Source of the DNA: Allotamlana fucoidanivorans
GTDB lineage: Bacteria > Bacteroidota > Bacteroidia > Flavobacteriales > Flavobacteriaceae
DNA: 64,000 nt
Direction: 5' to 3'
Assembly (NCBI RefSeq): GCF_006265225.1
Contig: NZ_VDCS01000004.1
Coordinates: forward strand, 62,001 to 126,000
Part shown: piece after piece, positions 9,580 through 19,120 of the stretch
Layout: each line of letters starts with the position of its first letter
Numbering within the stretch: the first letter of the stretch is position 1
Made by a program: the position numbers and the translations under genes
The notes under the pieces: generated by a model
Seen by the model: the letters and a program-made list of their open reading frames with translations, nothing else
Told to the model about the DNA's origin: nothing
Database searches by the model: none

Positions 9580-10124
9580 GTGCATTTTACCGTGGCGCAA
9601 GCTTAAAACCTGTCTTTTTTAATACGGATGATACTATTTTTATACCCAAAGATGATCGGATGTATCCTGGCCCTGGCAGAACATGGGAATTTGAGGCTAG
9701 CACCATGGGATGGCAAACCTTAAATGGCACCAACTTGTATGTGAACCGCGATGTACTTTCTGGAAATGCCTTTAACCGAGGGGCTACTGTAAAAAGTGCG
9801 CCATGGTTATACACAGATTTAAGTGCATGTAAAAAACTAAAAGTAAAATTAAAAAATAGTAGCTATGCCAATCAAATGAAAATTGCATTATACACGAGGA
9901 ACGAGGGTGCAGGATTTTGGACAATTGATATGGATAACATTAACTGGGATGAGCAAAATTGGGTAACTATTCCAATAAGTGCAAACGATACTGATTTTGC
10001 AACCTACACAATTGAGTTAACCCAATTCGGTAATATTAACAAACGTCTCATGCAGTTAGCTATAAAACCAATTTTTAATGCGTTTAATGGTCTTTGGGAA
10101 ATTGATGAAATAAGCATTGAGTAA
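9534..10124 (+). pseudogene. GH43 fusion, 3' part (end of propeller plus beta-sandwich module)
   Basis: This frame has no convincing start of its own. It begins in sense with EWHGQWYVLQENHD and the end of the GH43 propeller (FYRGASLKPVFF). It then has about 150 residues of alternating strands beginning near RTWEFEASTMGW and ending in WEIDEISIE. Such modules usually act as carbohydrate-binding jelly rolls, but I cannot name the family. With the 5' part the restored protein would be about 752 residues. The next gene starts 91 bases later in the same direction. Confidence 0.65.
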
Positions 10125-10215
10125 TATTACTAGCAACAAACAATAAAATAATTTAAGAGCAATACTAGTATACTGACCTTCGAAACTTCGTATTAACTAT
10201 TTCTTTTCAAAAAAC

Positions 10216-10773
10216 ATGGGAAAACAATTCGATTTTATATCAAATGAACAAAAAGTTTTTATAGAAAAGCAGCATATCTATTTTGTTGCCACAGCTGCCC
10301 AAGAAGGACGTGTTAATCTATCTCCTAAAGGAACTGATGCTTTAAGAATTATTGAAAGGAACAAAGTAGTTTGGCTTAATTTAACGGGTAGTGGTAATGA
10401 AACTGCGGCACACCTTCCTAAAAATGACAGAATGACTATTATGTTTTGTGCTTTTGAAGGAAAGCCTATGATTTTAAGGCTTTATGGGCATGCCAAAATA
10501 TTTCACAAAAGAGATCAAGAATATCAAGAATACAAACATCTTTTTCCTGAAAATGTGGGCGCCAGACAAATTATTGAAATGCAAGTAGATTTGGTACAAT
10601 CTTCATGCGGCTACTCAGTGCCTTTCATGGATTTTAGAGAAGACAGAACACTACTCAATGATTGGGCTGAAAAGCAGGGTCATGACAGAATTGAAGCGTA
10701 CTGGAAAAACAAAAACACGAAAAGCATTGACGGCTTTGAAACAAATATTTTTGAAAGCAACACTCCAAAATAA
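10216..10773 (+). CDS. pyridoxamine 5'-phosphate oxidase-family flavoprotein
   Basis: A 185-residue split-barrel FMN-binding-type protein. The N-terminal FVATAAQEGRVNLSPKG is typical of the PNPOx-like families, followed by a VWLNLTGSGNETAAHL strand-helix and MTIMFCAFEGKPMILRLYG. It resembles the general PNPOx-related oxidoreductases (MSMEG-type) more than PdxH, so the real substrate is unknown. It shares a bidirectional terminator with pepD, which converges on it. Confidence 0.85.
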   Translation: MGKQFDFISNEQKVFIEKQHIYFVATAAQEGRVNLSPKGTDALRIIERNKVVWLNLTGSGNETAAHLPKNDRMTIMFCAFEGKPMILRLYGHAKIFHKRDQEYQEYKHLFPENVGARQIIEMQVDLVQSSCGYSVPFMDFREDRTLLNDWAEKQGHDRIEAYWKNKNTKSIDGFETNIFESNTPK

Positions 10774-10807
10774 ATAAGGCTATACCTTTTAGATTATAGC
10801 CTTATTT
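10772..10807. terminator. bidirectional terminator between the PNPOx-like gene and pepD
   Basis: A 13-bp perfect stem (AAATAAGGCTATA at 10772-10784 with 10795-10807) encloses a 10-base loop and sits between two convergent stop codons. The AT ends supply A/T runs for both strands. Confidence 0.75.
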
Positions 10808-10825
10808 CAAATGTAATGTATCTTG

Positions 10826-12286
10826 TTAATTTTCTGGAATATGCTTCAAAATTTCTAACACAAACTTCCAATATTTTTGAACTGAAGATATTTGAGCGCG
10901 TTCATCAGGTGAGTGTGCTCCTTTTATATTCGGACCAAAACTAATCATATCCATATCGGGATAATGAGTTCCTAAAATACCACACTCTAAACCTGCATGA
11001 CATGCCGCCACATGCGGTTTTTCTCCATTTAATGTTTCGTACAAATCAGACATTACTTTTAAGATAGCCGAATCCATATTGGGTGTCCACCCTGGGTAAT
11101 CTCCAGAAAATTCTACTTCACAACCTGTTAACTCAAAAGTTGCACGTAAGGTGTTTGCTAAATCTATCTTAGCACTTTCAACAGAAGAGCGGGTTAAACA
11201 TTCCACTTGAATAGTACCTCCTTTTACAATAACACGAGCTATATTATTTGATGTTTCAACCAAATCTGGAATATCTGCACTCATTCTGTACACACCATTT
11301 AAAGCGGCGTACATAGCGCGTGTAAAACCTTCCTGAACACCAAGATCCATAATCTGCTTTGGGGTTTTACATTTTGAAACCTCAATTTTTAAGTCGGGCT
11401 CCATAGTTTTTAGTTCTTTTTTTATGATATTGCCCAACATGGCCATGTCTAATAAAAAAGCATCTTCGTGTACTGCATCTATAGCAACAATGGCTGTACT
11501 TTCACGCGGAATAGCATTACGTAAACTACCACCATCAATCTCAGAAATACGTAATCCATAATTTTCAAAACCATCAAATAAAATGCGGTTCATAATTTTG
11601 TTAGCATTACCCAAGCCTTCATGTATTTGCATACCAGAATGCCCTCCCTGAAGCCCTTTTACATTGATACAATACCCAACCTTAAACTCAGGTGTCTCTT
11701 CTTCATCATATGTTCTTTTGGCCGTAACATCAATACCGCCGGCACAACCAACACCTATTTCATTATCTTCTTCTGTATCTAGATTTAAGAGAATACCTCC
11801 AGACAACAAACCTCCTTTGAGTCCCATAGCTCCTGTCATTCCAGTTTCTTCATCAATAGTAAACAAGGCTTCAATAGCAGGATGCGGTATATTTTTACTT
11901 TCTAAAACAGCCATAATAGTTGCTACCCCTATACCGTTGTCTGCGCCTAGTGTTGTACCATTAGCACGTACCCAATCACCATCAACATACATTTGAATAC
12001 CTTGAGCATCAAAATCAAAATGGGTCTCATTATTTTTTTGATGTACCATATCTAAGTGAGATTGCATCACCACGGTAGTTCTATTTTCCATACCTGGTGT
12101 TGCTGGCTTTTTAATGATAACATTACCCACCTCATCAACACAGGTTTCAAGTCCCAGATTTTCACCAAATTCTTTCATAAAAGCTATGACCCGTTCTTCT
12201 TTTTTTGAAGGGCGTGGTACGGCATTTAAATCGGCAAACTTATTCCAAAGTGCTTGTGGTTCTAACTGTCTTATTTCTTGGCTCAT
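10826..12286 (-). CDS. pepD: aminoacyl-histidine dipeptidase (M20 peptidase)
   Basis: A cytosolic di-zinc peptidase that cleaves Xaa-His and other dipeptides. In the 486-residue protein His77 (MQSHLDMVH), Asp116 (GADNG), Glu146/Glu147 (DEETG), Asp170 and His458 (GAHSPDER) align with the E. coli PepD ligands at a constant offset of three. The dimerisation (lid) domain lies between about 205 and 390, with HSGMQIHEG near its start. A -7-like box (TACCTTTG) is at 12309-12316. Confidence 0.93.
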   Translation of the reverse strand: MSQEIRQLEPQALWNKFADLNAVPRPSKKEERVIAFMKEFGENLGLETCVDEVGNVIIKKPATPGMENRTTVVMQSHLDMVHQKNNETHFDFDAQGIQMYVDGDWVRANGTTLGADNGIGVATIMAVLESKNIPHPAIEALFTIDEETGMTGAMGLKGGLLSGGILLNLDTEEDNEIGVGCAGGIDVTAKRTYDEEETPEFKVGYCINVKGLQGGHSGMQIHEGLGNANKIMNRILFDGFENYGLRISEIDGGSLRNAIPRESTAIVAIDAVHEDAFLLDMAMLGNIIKKELKTMEPDLKIEVSKCKTPKQIMDLGVQEGFTRAMYAALNGVYRMSADIPDLVETSNNIARVIVKGGTIQVECLTRSSVESAKIDLANTLRATFELTGCEVEFSGDYPGWTPNMDSAILKVMSDLYETLNGEKPHVAACHAGLECGILGTHYPDMDMISFGPNIKGAHSPDERAQISSVQKYWKFVLEILKHIPEN

Positions 12287-12308
12287 TTTTAGTTGTATTT
12301 TTAGATGG

Positions 12309-12316
12309 CAAAGGTA
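12309..12316 (-). promoter_or_regulatory. -7 box of the pepD promoter
   Basis: On the minus strand TACCTTTG followed by C matches TAnnTTTG, 22 bases before the start codon. No TTG lies at the -33 distance. Confidence 0.4.
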
Positions 12317-12467
12317 GCAAAAACGGATAGCTTTTGGCGGCTACTCCTGATTGAAGTGGCATCCTTTTGTTTTTGAGGAACGAATAAAAAAGATATAACG
12401 GAAAGCAGGAAGAAACCTTAATAGATTGTCAATACACAAGGGTACAAATTTTTATTATTTTTGACTC

Positions 12468-13529
12468 ATGCTAAAAAAGAAAAAAAACATTGTAGCCTTA
12501 TCACTTGTATTACAAATTGTTGTAGTCAAATGGCTTTCAAATGACCCCGAATTTATAGAGCAATATTACAGTAATGGTATATATCCGTTAATTTCAAAAC
12601 TGTTTAGGTTTACCTTAGGTTGGCTCCCCTTTTCATTTGGTGATATCATTTACAGCTGTGCCATAATCTATATAATAAGATGGTTTTACATAAACAGAAA
12701 ACGCCTAAAATATGATTTAAAAAATTGGCTAATTGATATTGTTGCTGCTCTGGCAATACTTTACGGTGCCTTCCATATACTTTGGGGTTTAAACTACTAC
12801 CGATTACCGCTTCACAAAAGTTTACATTTAGAAAAAGATTATACCACCGAGCAATTAATTGAAGTAACTAGAAAACTTATAACCGAAGCCAACAACTTAC
12901 ATTTAAGTATTACCAAAAATGACACAATAAAAGTGATTTTACCTTTTACTAAACACGAAATATTGGATTTAATTCCTCATGGCTATGATAATTTACAAAC
13001 AGCATTCCCACATCTAAAGTACCACCCAAGAAGCATAAAAAAATCATTATTTAGTTATCCTTTAACCTATATGGGATTTAGTGGCTATTTAAACCCTTTC
13101 ACTAACGAAGCTCAGGTTGATGCCATTATACCTATTTATAAATTTCCCACAACTGCAGCCCATGAGGTGGCTCATCAATTAGGTTATGCTGCTGAAAATG
13201 AAGCCAATTTTATTGCTTGCCTATCAAGTATTAATCACGACAACATTTATTTTAAATACACAGGATACACGTTTGGTTTAAGGTTTTGTCTCAATGAAAT
13301 ATACAGACGTGATGAAGATGCTTACAATGAGATAGTACAAACCGTTAATAAGGGTATTTTAAAGAATTATGAAGAAGTCCGTTCGTTTTGGGAAACACAT
13401 CAAAACCCTACCGAACCTTTTTTTAAGGTTTTTTATAATAACTTCCTCAAAGCCAACAGACAGAGCAAAGGTTTGCAGAGTTACAACTATGTAGTTGCCT
13501 TGTTGGTCAATTATTTTGATTCTCAATAA
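12468..13529 (+). CDS. DUF3810 membrane protein, putative zinc metallopeptidase
   Basis: This 353-residue protein has about three N-terminal membrane helices (about 7-21, 54-72, 88-108) and then a soluble domain. It contains AAHEVAHQLGYAAENEANF, with HEVAH at 232-236 and downstream Glu243/Glu245. This is a gluzincin-like HExxH arrangement that recurs in DUF3810 proteins of Bacteroidetes and Firmicutes. The function is not established; a membrane-anchored peptidase is inferred from the motif. The following 250 bases hold the promoter of the next gene and no other gene. Confidence 0.8.
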   Translation: MLKKKKNIVALSLVLQIVVVKWLSNDPEFIEQYYSNGIYPLISKLFRFTLGWLPFSFGDIIYSCAIIYIIRWFYINRKRLKYDLKNWLIDIVAALAILYGAFHILWGLNYYRLPLHKSLHLEKDYTTEQLIEVTRKLITEANNLHLSITKNDTIKVILPFTKHEILDLIPHGYDNLQTAFPHLKYHPRSIKKSLFSYPLTYMGFSGYLNPFTNEAQVDAIIPIYKFPTTAAHEVAHQLGYAAENEANFIACLSSINHDNIYFKYTGYTFGLRFCLNEIYRRDEDAYNEIVQTVNKGILKNYEEVRSFWETHQNPTEPFFKVFYNNFLKANRQSKGLQSYNYVVALLVNYFDSQ

Positions 13530-13713
13530 ATATTACTAGCCCCCTAAAAAGATAGAATTACCGCTTGCAAAGTCACCATATTTTGATTCATAAGAATTAA
13601 AACAAGTGATGATTTACTTGTATTATCCTCTTCCTTTGTTAGCACATATTCTGGAAAGGGAATAACTTAATTATTAGCATTTTTTATACAAAAATGCATT
13701 TTGTCGTATTTTT

Positions 13714-13744
13714 TTGCATTTCATAGATTTTTTGCTTACGTTTG
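13714..13744 (+). promoter_or_regulatory. promoter of the LamG/T9SS gene
   Basis: TTG (13714-13716), a 20-base spacer and TACGTTTG (13737-13744) fit the Bacteroidetes consensus. The ATG is 36 bases downstream. Confidence 0.55.
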
Positions 13745-13779
13745 TAGGGTAATTAGTCCCCAGCTAAAATGAACCACTT

Positions 13780-16700
13780 ATGATAAAGGTTATACATCCT
13801 TTAAAACATGTATTAATAGGATGGATGCTTTCCACCTGTTTTCTAGGGTTAGCACAAACACCTGTAGTTCAAACTATTGAACAAGAATCGTTTTTATTAT
13901 GGGAACACAATATCGGTTCTACCTTGGCCACAAATCCTATAGTTAAAGATTTTGGCAAAGGCACAGCACTTGGCATAACCGTAAATGCTACCCCTATTGA
14001 AAAAATATGGCAAGTGATTGTTACAGATCCTGTTTCAGCTATTAAGCTATCTATACCAAAAACTATGGTGGCTTCAACAGTTTCTGAGGGCGGCACATAT
14101 ATTATGATAGTAGCAGATGATGACACCTTTACTACCAACGTTACATCGGTTACCATGAAAGAAGTCGATACTAATTTAGAAGTCGATTGCTATTTAGAGG
14201 GCACAAAATACATCACATTTGGCTCAGCTCAAGAATTAAATTTAGGATCACGTTCACTACATTTTAATGGTTCTGAAGGCTACATCACTGCCGGAAACGT
14301 TAATGATTTAGCTCATACCGACTACACGATAAGCGCTTGGGTAAAACGAGATTCAACAGCACTTGATATTGTTTCTAAAAGAAATGATTTTTTTCATAAC
14401 GATACCTTTGAAGCTGAAATCTTAAGCCAAGGGTACGCTTTAAAAATAAATCAAGACGGTAAATTTAGTATGACTTGGAAAAACGCTGAAGATACTGCCA
14501 ATAATGTCTTGAAATCCGAAGTAAGCATCCCCAATCAAGAATGGCATCACGTTGCTGTTAGCTATAATTCTAAAACCAATATGGCAAGTCTTTATGTTGA
14601 TGGCCTTTTAGAAGATTACAATAATACTTTAAATCCAATCAACGCTTCTTCCCATGCTCCTTTCATCATAGGTGCTACTCCCTATAATGCACTACAGCAG
14701 AAAGTAAAAGGTAATATAGACGAGGTGAGAATATGGAATATAGCCTTATCAGCAGACCAGATTCGTTATATAATGAATCAGGAAATCACCAAAGACCAAG
14801 TACTTGGCATAGATTATGTTGTTGGTAAAGAGTTACCTTCAATCCTTTCAAAAAATGAAATACAGCAAATTCCTTGGGATAATTTAGTAGGCTATTACCC
14901 CATGAGCAACATTATTTTTGGAAGCCTCAAAGATGAATCAAATAACGGTAATGACCTTAGCCTGATAAATTTTGATGGTATTGATTATCAAACAGCACCA
15001 TTACCATATAAAACCAAGCAAGCAGGAAATTGGGATGATTCCAATACTTGGCAAAATGGTGATGTACAATACCTGCCAGGCACAAACTCATATGCAAACA
15101 CACATGAAACTATTGATTACAATATTGTTGAAATCAATCATAACCTTATTTTAGAGAATTCAGACCCCAATTTTATTCCTGTAAACAAAAATGACAACCG
15201 AACAGTACTCGGACTAAAGATAAATAGCGATGCTACATTAACGCTGAATGGCGACAATGCTTTAAAAACAGGAAACGCCATTACAGTAACGCATTATTTA
15301 AAACTAGATGGGAATATTGATCTTGAAGGTGAATCTCAATTAGTTCAAACCGAAGGAAGCTATTTAGATCCAACAAGTAGTGGAACATTACAGCGCGATC
15401 AGCAAGGCACCAAAGATGTATATACATACAACTACTGGTCATCACCAGTTGGTTTTAGTAATAGCTCTACTAATAACAATGCCTTTAGGTTATCCAATAA
15501 CTTAATGAAAAATGGTACCATATCGGCCACACCAAACAACATAACCTTTTCTAGATCTGGATATAATGGCAATATTTCTGGAAACAATATTACCATAGCA
15601 GATTATTGGATTTGGAAATACGGCAACAGATTAAGTGATGATTTTTCCTCTTGGCAGCATATAAGAAGTAATGGATTATTACAAGTGGGTGAAGGTTTTA
15701 CCATGAAAGGGGTTGAAGACACTGGTGGAAATATTTCCCTAACACAAAATTATGTGTTTGAAGGAAAACCCAATAATGGTGATATTTCCATAACCATTAA
15801 TGCGGGAAGTGATTATTTAGTTGGCAACCCGTACCCATCTGCTTTAGATGCCGATGCATTTATAAAAGACAATATTAGTTTCGTTGATTCAAACGGTGAG
15901 GAAAAAGGGGTTAATGTTATAAATGGAGCCTTGTACTTTTGGGATCATTTTGCACCGAACTCACACTACCTCATAGAGTATCAAGGTGGTTATGCTACAT
16001 ACACTCTTATGGGTGGCACCGTAGCCGTAAACAACGATACCAGAATACATATTAACGGCACCTCTGGGACTAAAATTCCTCAACGCTATATCCCTGTAGG
16101 ACAAGGCTTTTTTGTCTCAGCAAACCCTAATACAAACTTAGTGAGCCAAAGTAGCAACACAATCACTCCTAACACGGTGGTTGGCGGCACACTTCAGTTT
16201 AAAAACAGTCAACGTGTTTTTGAAAAAGAAGGCGCTTCATCTATCTTCCTTAAAGCACCGAGCAACTCGAAATCTGCTATCCTAGCTAAAACCGATCGTA
16301 GAAAAAAAATAAAACTCATGTTTGATTCCCCACAAGGTTACCACCGACAATTACTTATTGGTGAAGATGAACATGCTACTTATGGTATTGATCTTGGGTA
16401 TGACGGGTATTTAATAGAAAACAATAAAGAAGATATTTATTGGAACATAGCTGAATCAAAGTTTACTATTCAAGCCATAAACAGCTTTGATACTGAAAAA
16501 CCACTTCCTTTAGGTTTAAAAATTGATAAAGACGGCTTAACAACCATAAAAATTGACGCTCTAGAAAACATTCCGAATGAACAGGAAATCTTTTTACATG
16601 ATAAGGAATTAAATACATATCACAATTTAAAAACCAGTGCCTATCAAATATACTTGAACCCCAATACATACTCTAATCGGTTTGAACTCGCTTTTTCAAA

Positions 16701-16974
16701 CACGACCACGTTAGATATTGACGTACAAAAAGAAAAAAATATTCAGATGCATTTTTCAAATGAGAAATCTAGCTTTATTATCCAAAATCCTCACGCTATT
16801 CCATTACATGCCTTTGAAGTTTATAATATACTTGGCCAGTCTGTTTTACACGTTACGAATCTGCCAAAAGAAAAATACTTTGAAATAAAATCAAAGTTAT
16901 TAGCTGCTGGATCATATATTATAAGATTTCAAACGCATGAACAATACTATATAAAAAAAATATTAATCAACTAG
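13780..16974 (+). CDS. LamG-domain surface protein with T9SS C-terminal sorting domain
   Basis: A 1064-residue secreted protein. The signal peptide (about 1-25) ends near FLGLAQ. A LamG/concanavalin-like jelly roll spans about 150-325, with RSLHFNGSEGYITAGN and EWHHVAVSYNSKTNMASLYVDG typical of the fold. The middle region (about 400-980) is long, Asn/Ser/Thr-rich and resembles the uncharacterised ectodomains of other Bacteroidetes cell-surface proteins. The last 80 residues form a Por secretion domain (FEVYNILGQSV and AAGSYIIRFQT before KKILIN). It is probably exported by the type IX system and attached to the surface. Its ligand is unknown. Confidence 0.85.
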   Translation: MIKVIHPLKHVLIGWMLSTCFLGLAQTPVVQTIEQESFLLWEHNIGSTLATNPIVKDFGKGTALGITVNATPIEKIWQVIVTDPVSAIKLSIPKTMVASTVSEGGTYIMIVADDDTFTTNVTSVTMKEVDTNLEVDCYLEGTKYITFGSAQELNLGSRSLHFNGSEGYITAGNVNDLAHTDYTISAWVKRDSTALDIVSKRNDFFHNDTFEAEILSQGYALKINQDGKFSMTWKNAEDTANNVLKSEVSIPNQEWHHVAVSYNSKTNMASLYVDGLLEDYNNTLNPINASSHAPFIIGATPYNALQQKVKGNIDEVRIWNIALSADQIRYIMNQEITKDQVLGIDYVVGKELPSILSKNEIQQIPWDNLVGYYPMSNIIFGSLKDESNNGNDLSLINFDGIDYQTAPLPYKTKQAGNWDDSNTWQNGDVQYLPGTNSYANTHETIDYNIVEINHNLILENSDPNFIPVNKNDNRTVLGLKINSDATLTLNGDNALKTGNAITVTHYLKLDGNIDLEGESQLVQTEGSYLDPTSSGTLQRDQQGTKDVYTYNYWSSPVGFSNSSTNNNAFRLSNNLMKNGTISATPNNITFSRSGYNGNISGNNITIADYWIWKYGNRLSDDFSSWQHIRSNGLLQVGEGFTMKGVEDTGGNISLTQNYVFEGKPNNGDISITINAGSDYLVGNPYPSALDADAFIKDNISFVDSNGEEKGVNVINGALYFWDHFAPNSHYLIEYQGGYATYTLMGGTVAVNNDTRIHINGTSGTKIPQRYIPVGQGFFVSANPNTNLVSQSSNTITPNTVVGGTLQFKNSQRVFEKEGASSIFLKAPSNSKSAILAKTDRRKKIKLMFDSPQGYHRQLLIGEDEHATYGIDLGYDGYLIENNKEDIYWNIAESKFTIQAINSFDTEKPLPLGLKIDKDGLTTIKIDALENIPNEQEIFLHDKELNTYHNLKTSAYQIYLNPNTYSNRFELAFSNTTTLDIDVQKEKNIQMHFSNEKSSFIIQNPHAIPLHAFEVYNILGQSVLHVTNLPKEKYFEIKSKLLAAGSYIIRFQTHEQYYIKKILIN

Positions 16975-17034
16975 AACCAGTTAAGTTTGAGTTAGTCAAT
17001 TGTCCCCAAATCTACCATGTACTTAACTTTGTAA

Positions 17035-17064
17035 AAGTCCTGATTGAATCAGGGCTTTTTTTTC
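17035..17064 (+). terminator. intrinsic terminator after the T9SS gene
   Basis: AGTCCTGA pairs with TCAGGGCT across a TTGAA loop, with one G-T pair, and eight or more T follow. It is 60-90 bases past the stop and faces the end of hisS. Confidence 0.8.
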
Positions 17065-17132
17065 TTAACCGATTTAATAAGGTCTAATTTCTAAAAAGAA
17101 ATCCCTACTTAACAAAACTCCAACCCTTTTAG

Positions 17133-18512
17133 CTATTTAAAACTATGCACACAGGAAATCAATTCCTCAAGTGATAGTTTAAACTGCTCTCCAGAAATCA
17201 TATTTTTTAAAGTAAAGGAATTAGAGTTTATTTCTTCCTCACCAACCAAAACCACAAAAGGAATGTTTCTTTTATTAGCATGATTCATTTGCTTTTTCAT
17301 CTTAGCCGCATCAGGAAACAATTCGGCATGAATACCTGCTTGGCGCAAAGCTTTAATAGCCTTTAATCCAAATAAAGCTTCCTTATCTCCAAAATTAATA
17401 AACAATACCTCAACATGTTTACTCACTGTTTCAGGGAATACATTTAACTCTTCCAGAACTAAATAAATCCTATCTAAACCAAAACTGATGCCCACACCGC
17501 TAACATCTTTTAAACCAAAAATACCCGTTAAATCATCGTAGCGACCACCACCACCAATAGAACCTATGTTAATACTTTTTGGGGCAGCCACTTCAAATAT
17601 GGCTCCCGTATAATAATTTAAGCCTCTGGCTAAAGTAACATCCAATTGCAGTGTTGCTGTGGTTAAACCTAACTCTGAAATGGCTTCATTTATGAATGCT
17701 AATTCTTCAATCCCTTTTGTGCCTTCTTCGGAAGCAGACAATATAGATTTTAAACTATCAATTTGAGATTCAAACGAACCCGATAATGAAAACAAAGGCT
17801 GTAATGCTTGGATACCTGCTTCTGAAATACCTTTTGAGCGCATTTCTTCCTTAACCTTCTCCTCACCTATCTTATCAAGCTTATCAAGTGCTACGGTAAA
17901 ATCGATAAGTTTATCGCTGGCCCCAATAACTTCAGCTATACCCGAAAGTATTTTTCTATTGTTAATTTTTATCGTTACCCCGTCCAACTGCAAAGCTGAA
18001 AACACTGCATCGTACAGTTGAATAAACTCTACCTCCTGCCATAGAGACGTACTTCCAACCACATCGGCATCGCATTGATAAAACTCTCTAAATCGTCCTT
18101 TTTGAGGTCTGTCCGCCCGCCATACAGGTTGTATTTGGTAACGCTTAAACGGAAACTCAATCTCATTTTGGTGTTGTACTACATAACGCGCAAAAGGCAC
18201 CGTTAAATCATAACGTAAAGCTTTTTCAGAAATAGAAGCTGTTAATTTTGTTGAATCTTTTTTATTATAAGCCTCTACATTAGCTTTGGTTAGATAATCT
18301 CCTGAATTTAAAATCTTAAAAATCAACCGATCACCTTCATCCCCGTATTTACCCATTAGGGTACTGGAGTTTTCAAAACTTGGTGTTTCTATTGCTTGAA
18401 ACCCAAACGTTTCAAAAGCCTGACGTATGGTATTAAAAATATAGTTACGTTTTGCTACTTGTTCTGGGTTAAAATCTCTAGTTCCTTTTGGTATACCTGG
18501 TTTCTGAGCCAT
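17133..18512 (-). CDS. hisS: histidyl-tRNA synthetase
   Basis: Charges tRNA-His. The 459-residue class II protein starts [18 protein letters not shown]. It shows motif 2 ([20 protein letters not shown]), the HisS-specific [12 protein letters not shown] and motif 3 [13 protein letters not shown]-terminal anticodon-binding domain covers about 365-455. The gene is convergent with the T9SS protein, and a DUF6495-like gene lies 74 bases upstream on the same strand. Confidence 0.97.
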   Translation of the reverse strand: MAQKPGIPKGTRDFNPEQVAKRNYIFNTIRQAFETFGFQAIETPSFENSSTLMGKYGDEGDRLIFKILNSGDYLTKANVEAYNKKDSTKLTASISEKALRYDLTVPFARYVVQHQNEIEFPFKRYQIQPVWRADRPQKGRFREFYQCDADVVGSTSLWQEVEFIQLYDAVFSALQLDGVTIKINNRKILSGIAEVIGASDKLIDFTVALDKLDKIGEEKVKEEMRSKGISEAGIQALQPLFSLSGSFESQIDSLKSILSASEEGTKGIEELAFINEAISELGLTTATLQLDVTLARGLNYYTGAIFEVAAPKSINIGSIGGGGRYDDLTGIFGLKDVSGVGISFGLDRIYLVLEELNVFPETVSKHVEVLFINFGDKEALFGLKAIKALRQAGIHAELFPDAAKMKKQMNHANKRNIPFVVLVGEEEINSNSFTLKNMISGEQFKLSLEELISCVHSFK

Positions 18513-18586
18513 GTTTTTTATTGCTATAGTATGCTTATTTAATAGAAAATTCAGTTTCTGTTACGACGACACATTAAAACGAATAA

Positions 18587-19057
18587 TTAATTGATTAACT
18601 TATCAAAATATCTATATAAATCGCCTTTTGTTATAGAAGCCCCCTGTTCTATCATCGTAAATTTATCTAGATTCTTATCTTCTGAATAGTCTTTATCGGC
18701 TTGCAAAAACTCTACGTGTTCATCCATAAGGTTTTCTCTTAGCCAATTATAGCCTTCAGATGTGGTGATATCAACCTCATCGTTTTTCACATTCACCACA
18801 ATGGCATGCATTTTTTCTTCTGAAAGCTTAAACAAATACATATGCTGTGCTGAAAAATGTTCAAGATATTCAGCCTTATTTAAAACACCTTCCCATATTA
18901 AATCACTAAAAACATCTAATTCCGTTTCAGCCAATTCTGGTTTATTCTCTTTTAAATTTGCCCATTCATCAGCCGTTATAGATTGTGTTGCCAAAAAATT
19001 AATAAATTCTTGGTGTAATTCTTCAAACTGCTCTTTTGTAAGTCTTGAATATTTCAT
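18587..19057 (-). CDS. conserved Bacteroidetes protein, DUF6495-like
   Basis: A 156-residue acidic soluble protein with no signal peptide. It starts MKYSRLTKEQFEELHQEF and has a TADEW segment typical of small flavobacterial proteins grouped as DUF6495. No catalytic motif is visible. It lies just upstream of hisS in the same direction and may share its transcript. The domain name is from memory and should be checked. Confidence 0.65.
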   Translation of the reverse strand: MKYSRLTKEQFEELHQEFINFLATQSITADEWANLKENKPELAETELDVFSDLIWEGVLNKAEYLEHFSAQHMYLFKLSEEKMHAIVVNVKNDEVDITTSEGYNWLRENLMDEHVEFLQADKDYSEDKNLDKFTMIEQGASITKGDLYRYFDKLIN

Positions 19058-19070
19058 GATATAAAAATAA

Positions 19071-19095
19071 AATGCGCCCTCAATGAGGAGCGCAA
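19071..19095 (-). terminator. probable terminator of the TonB-dependent receptor gene
   Basis: On the minus strand TGCGCTCCTC pairs with GAGGGCGCA with one bulge and leads into ATTTTATTTTTA. It lies about 26 bases past the receptor stop codon and just before the ATG of the DUF6495-like gene. Confidence 0.5.
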
Positions 19096-19120
19096 ATTTA
19101 AGAATATATATGCTATTATT

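Noticed and set aside
9535-9580. Stimulatory hairpin or pseudoknot for programmed frameshifting
   Set aside because: Only three-base stems (CAC/GTG) were found close to the slippery site. This does not support a programmed signal by itself.
13610-13645. Short inverted repeat ACAAGT/ACTTGT in the 250-base gap before the T9SS gene
   Set aside because: Six-base arms with no T-run or link to the promoter; expected by chance in AT-rich DNA.
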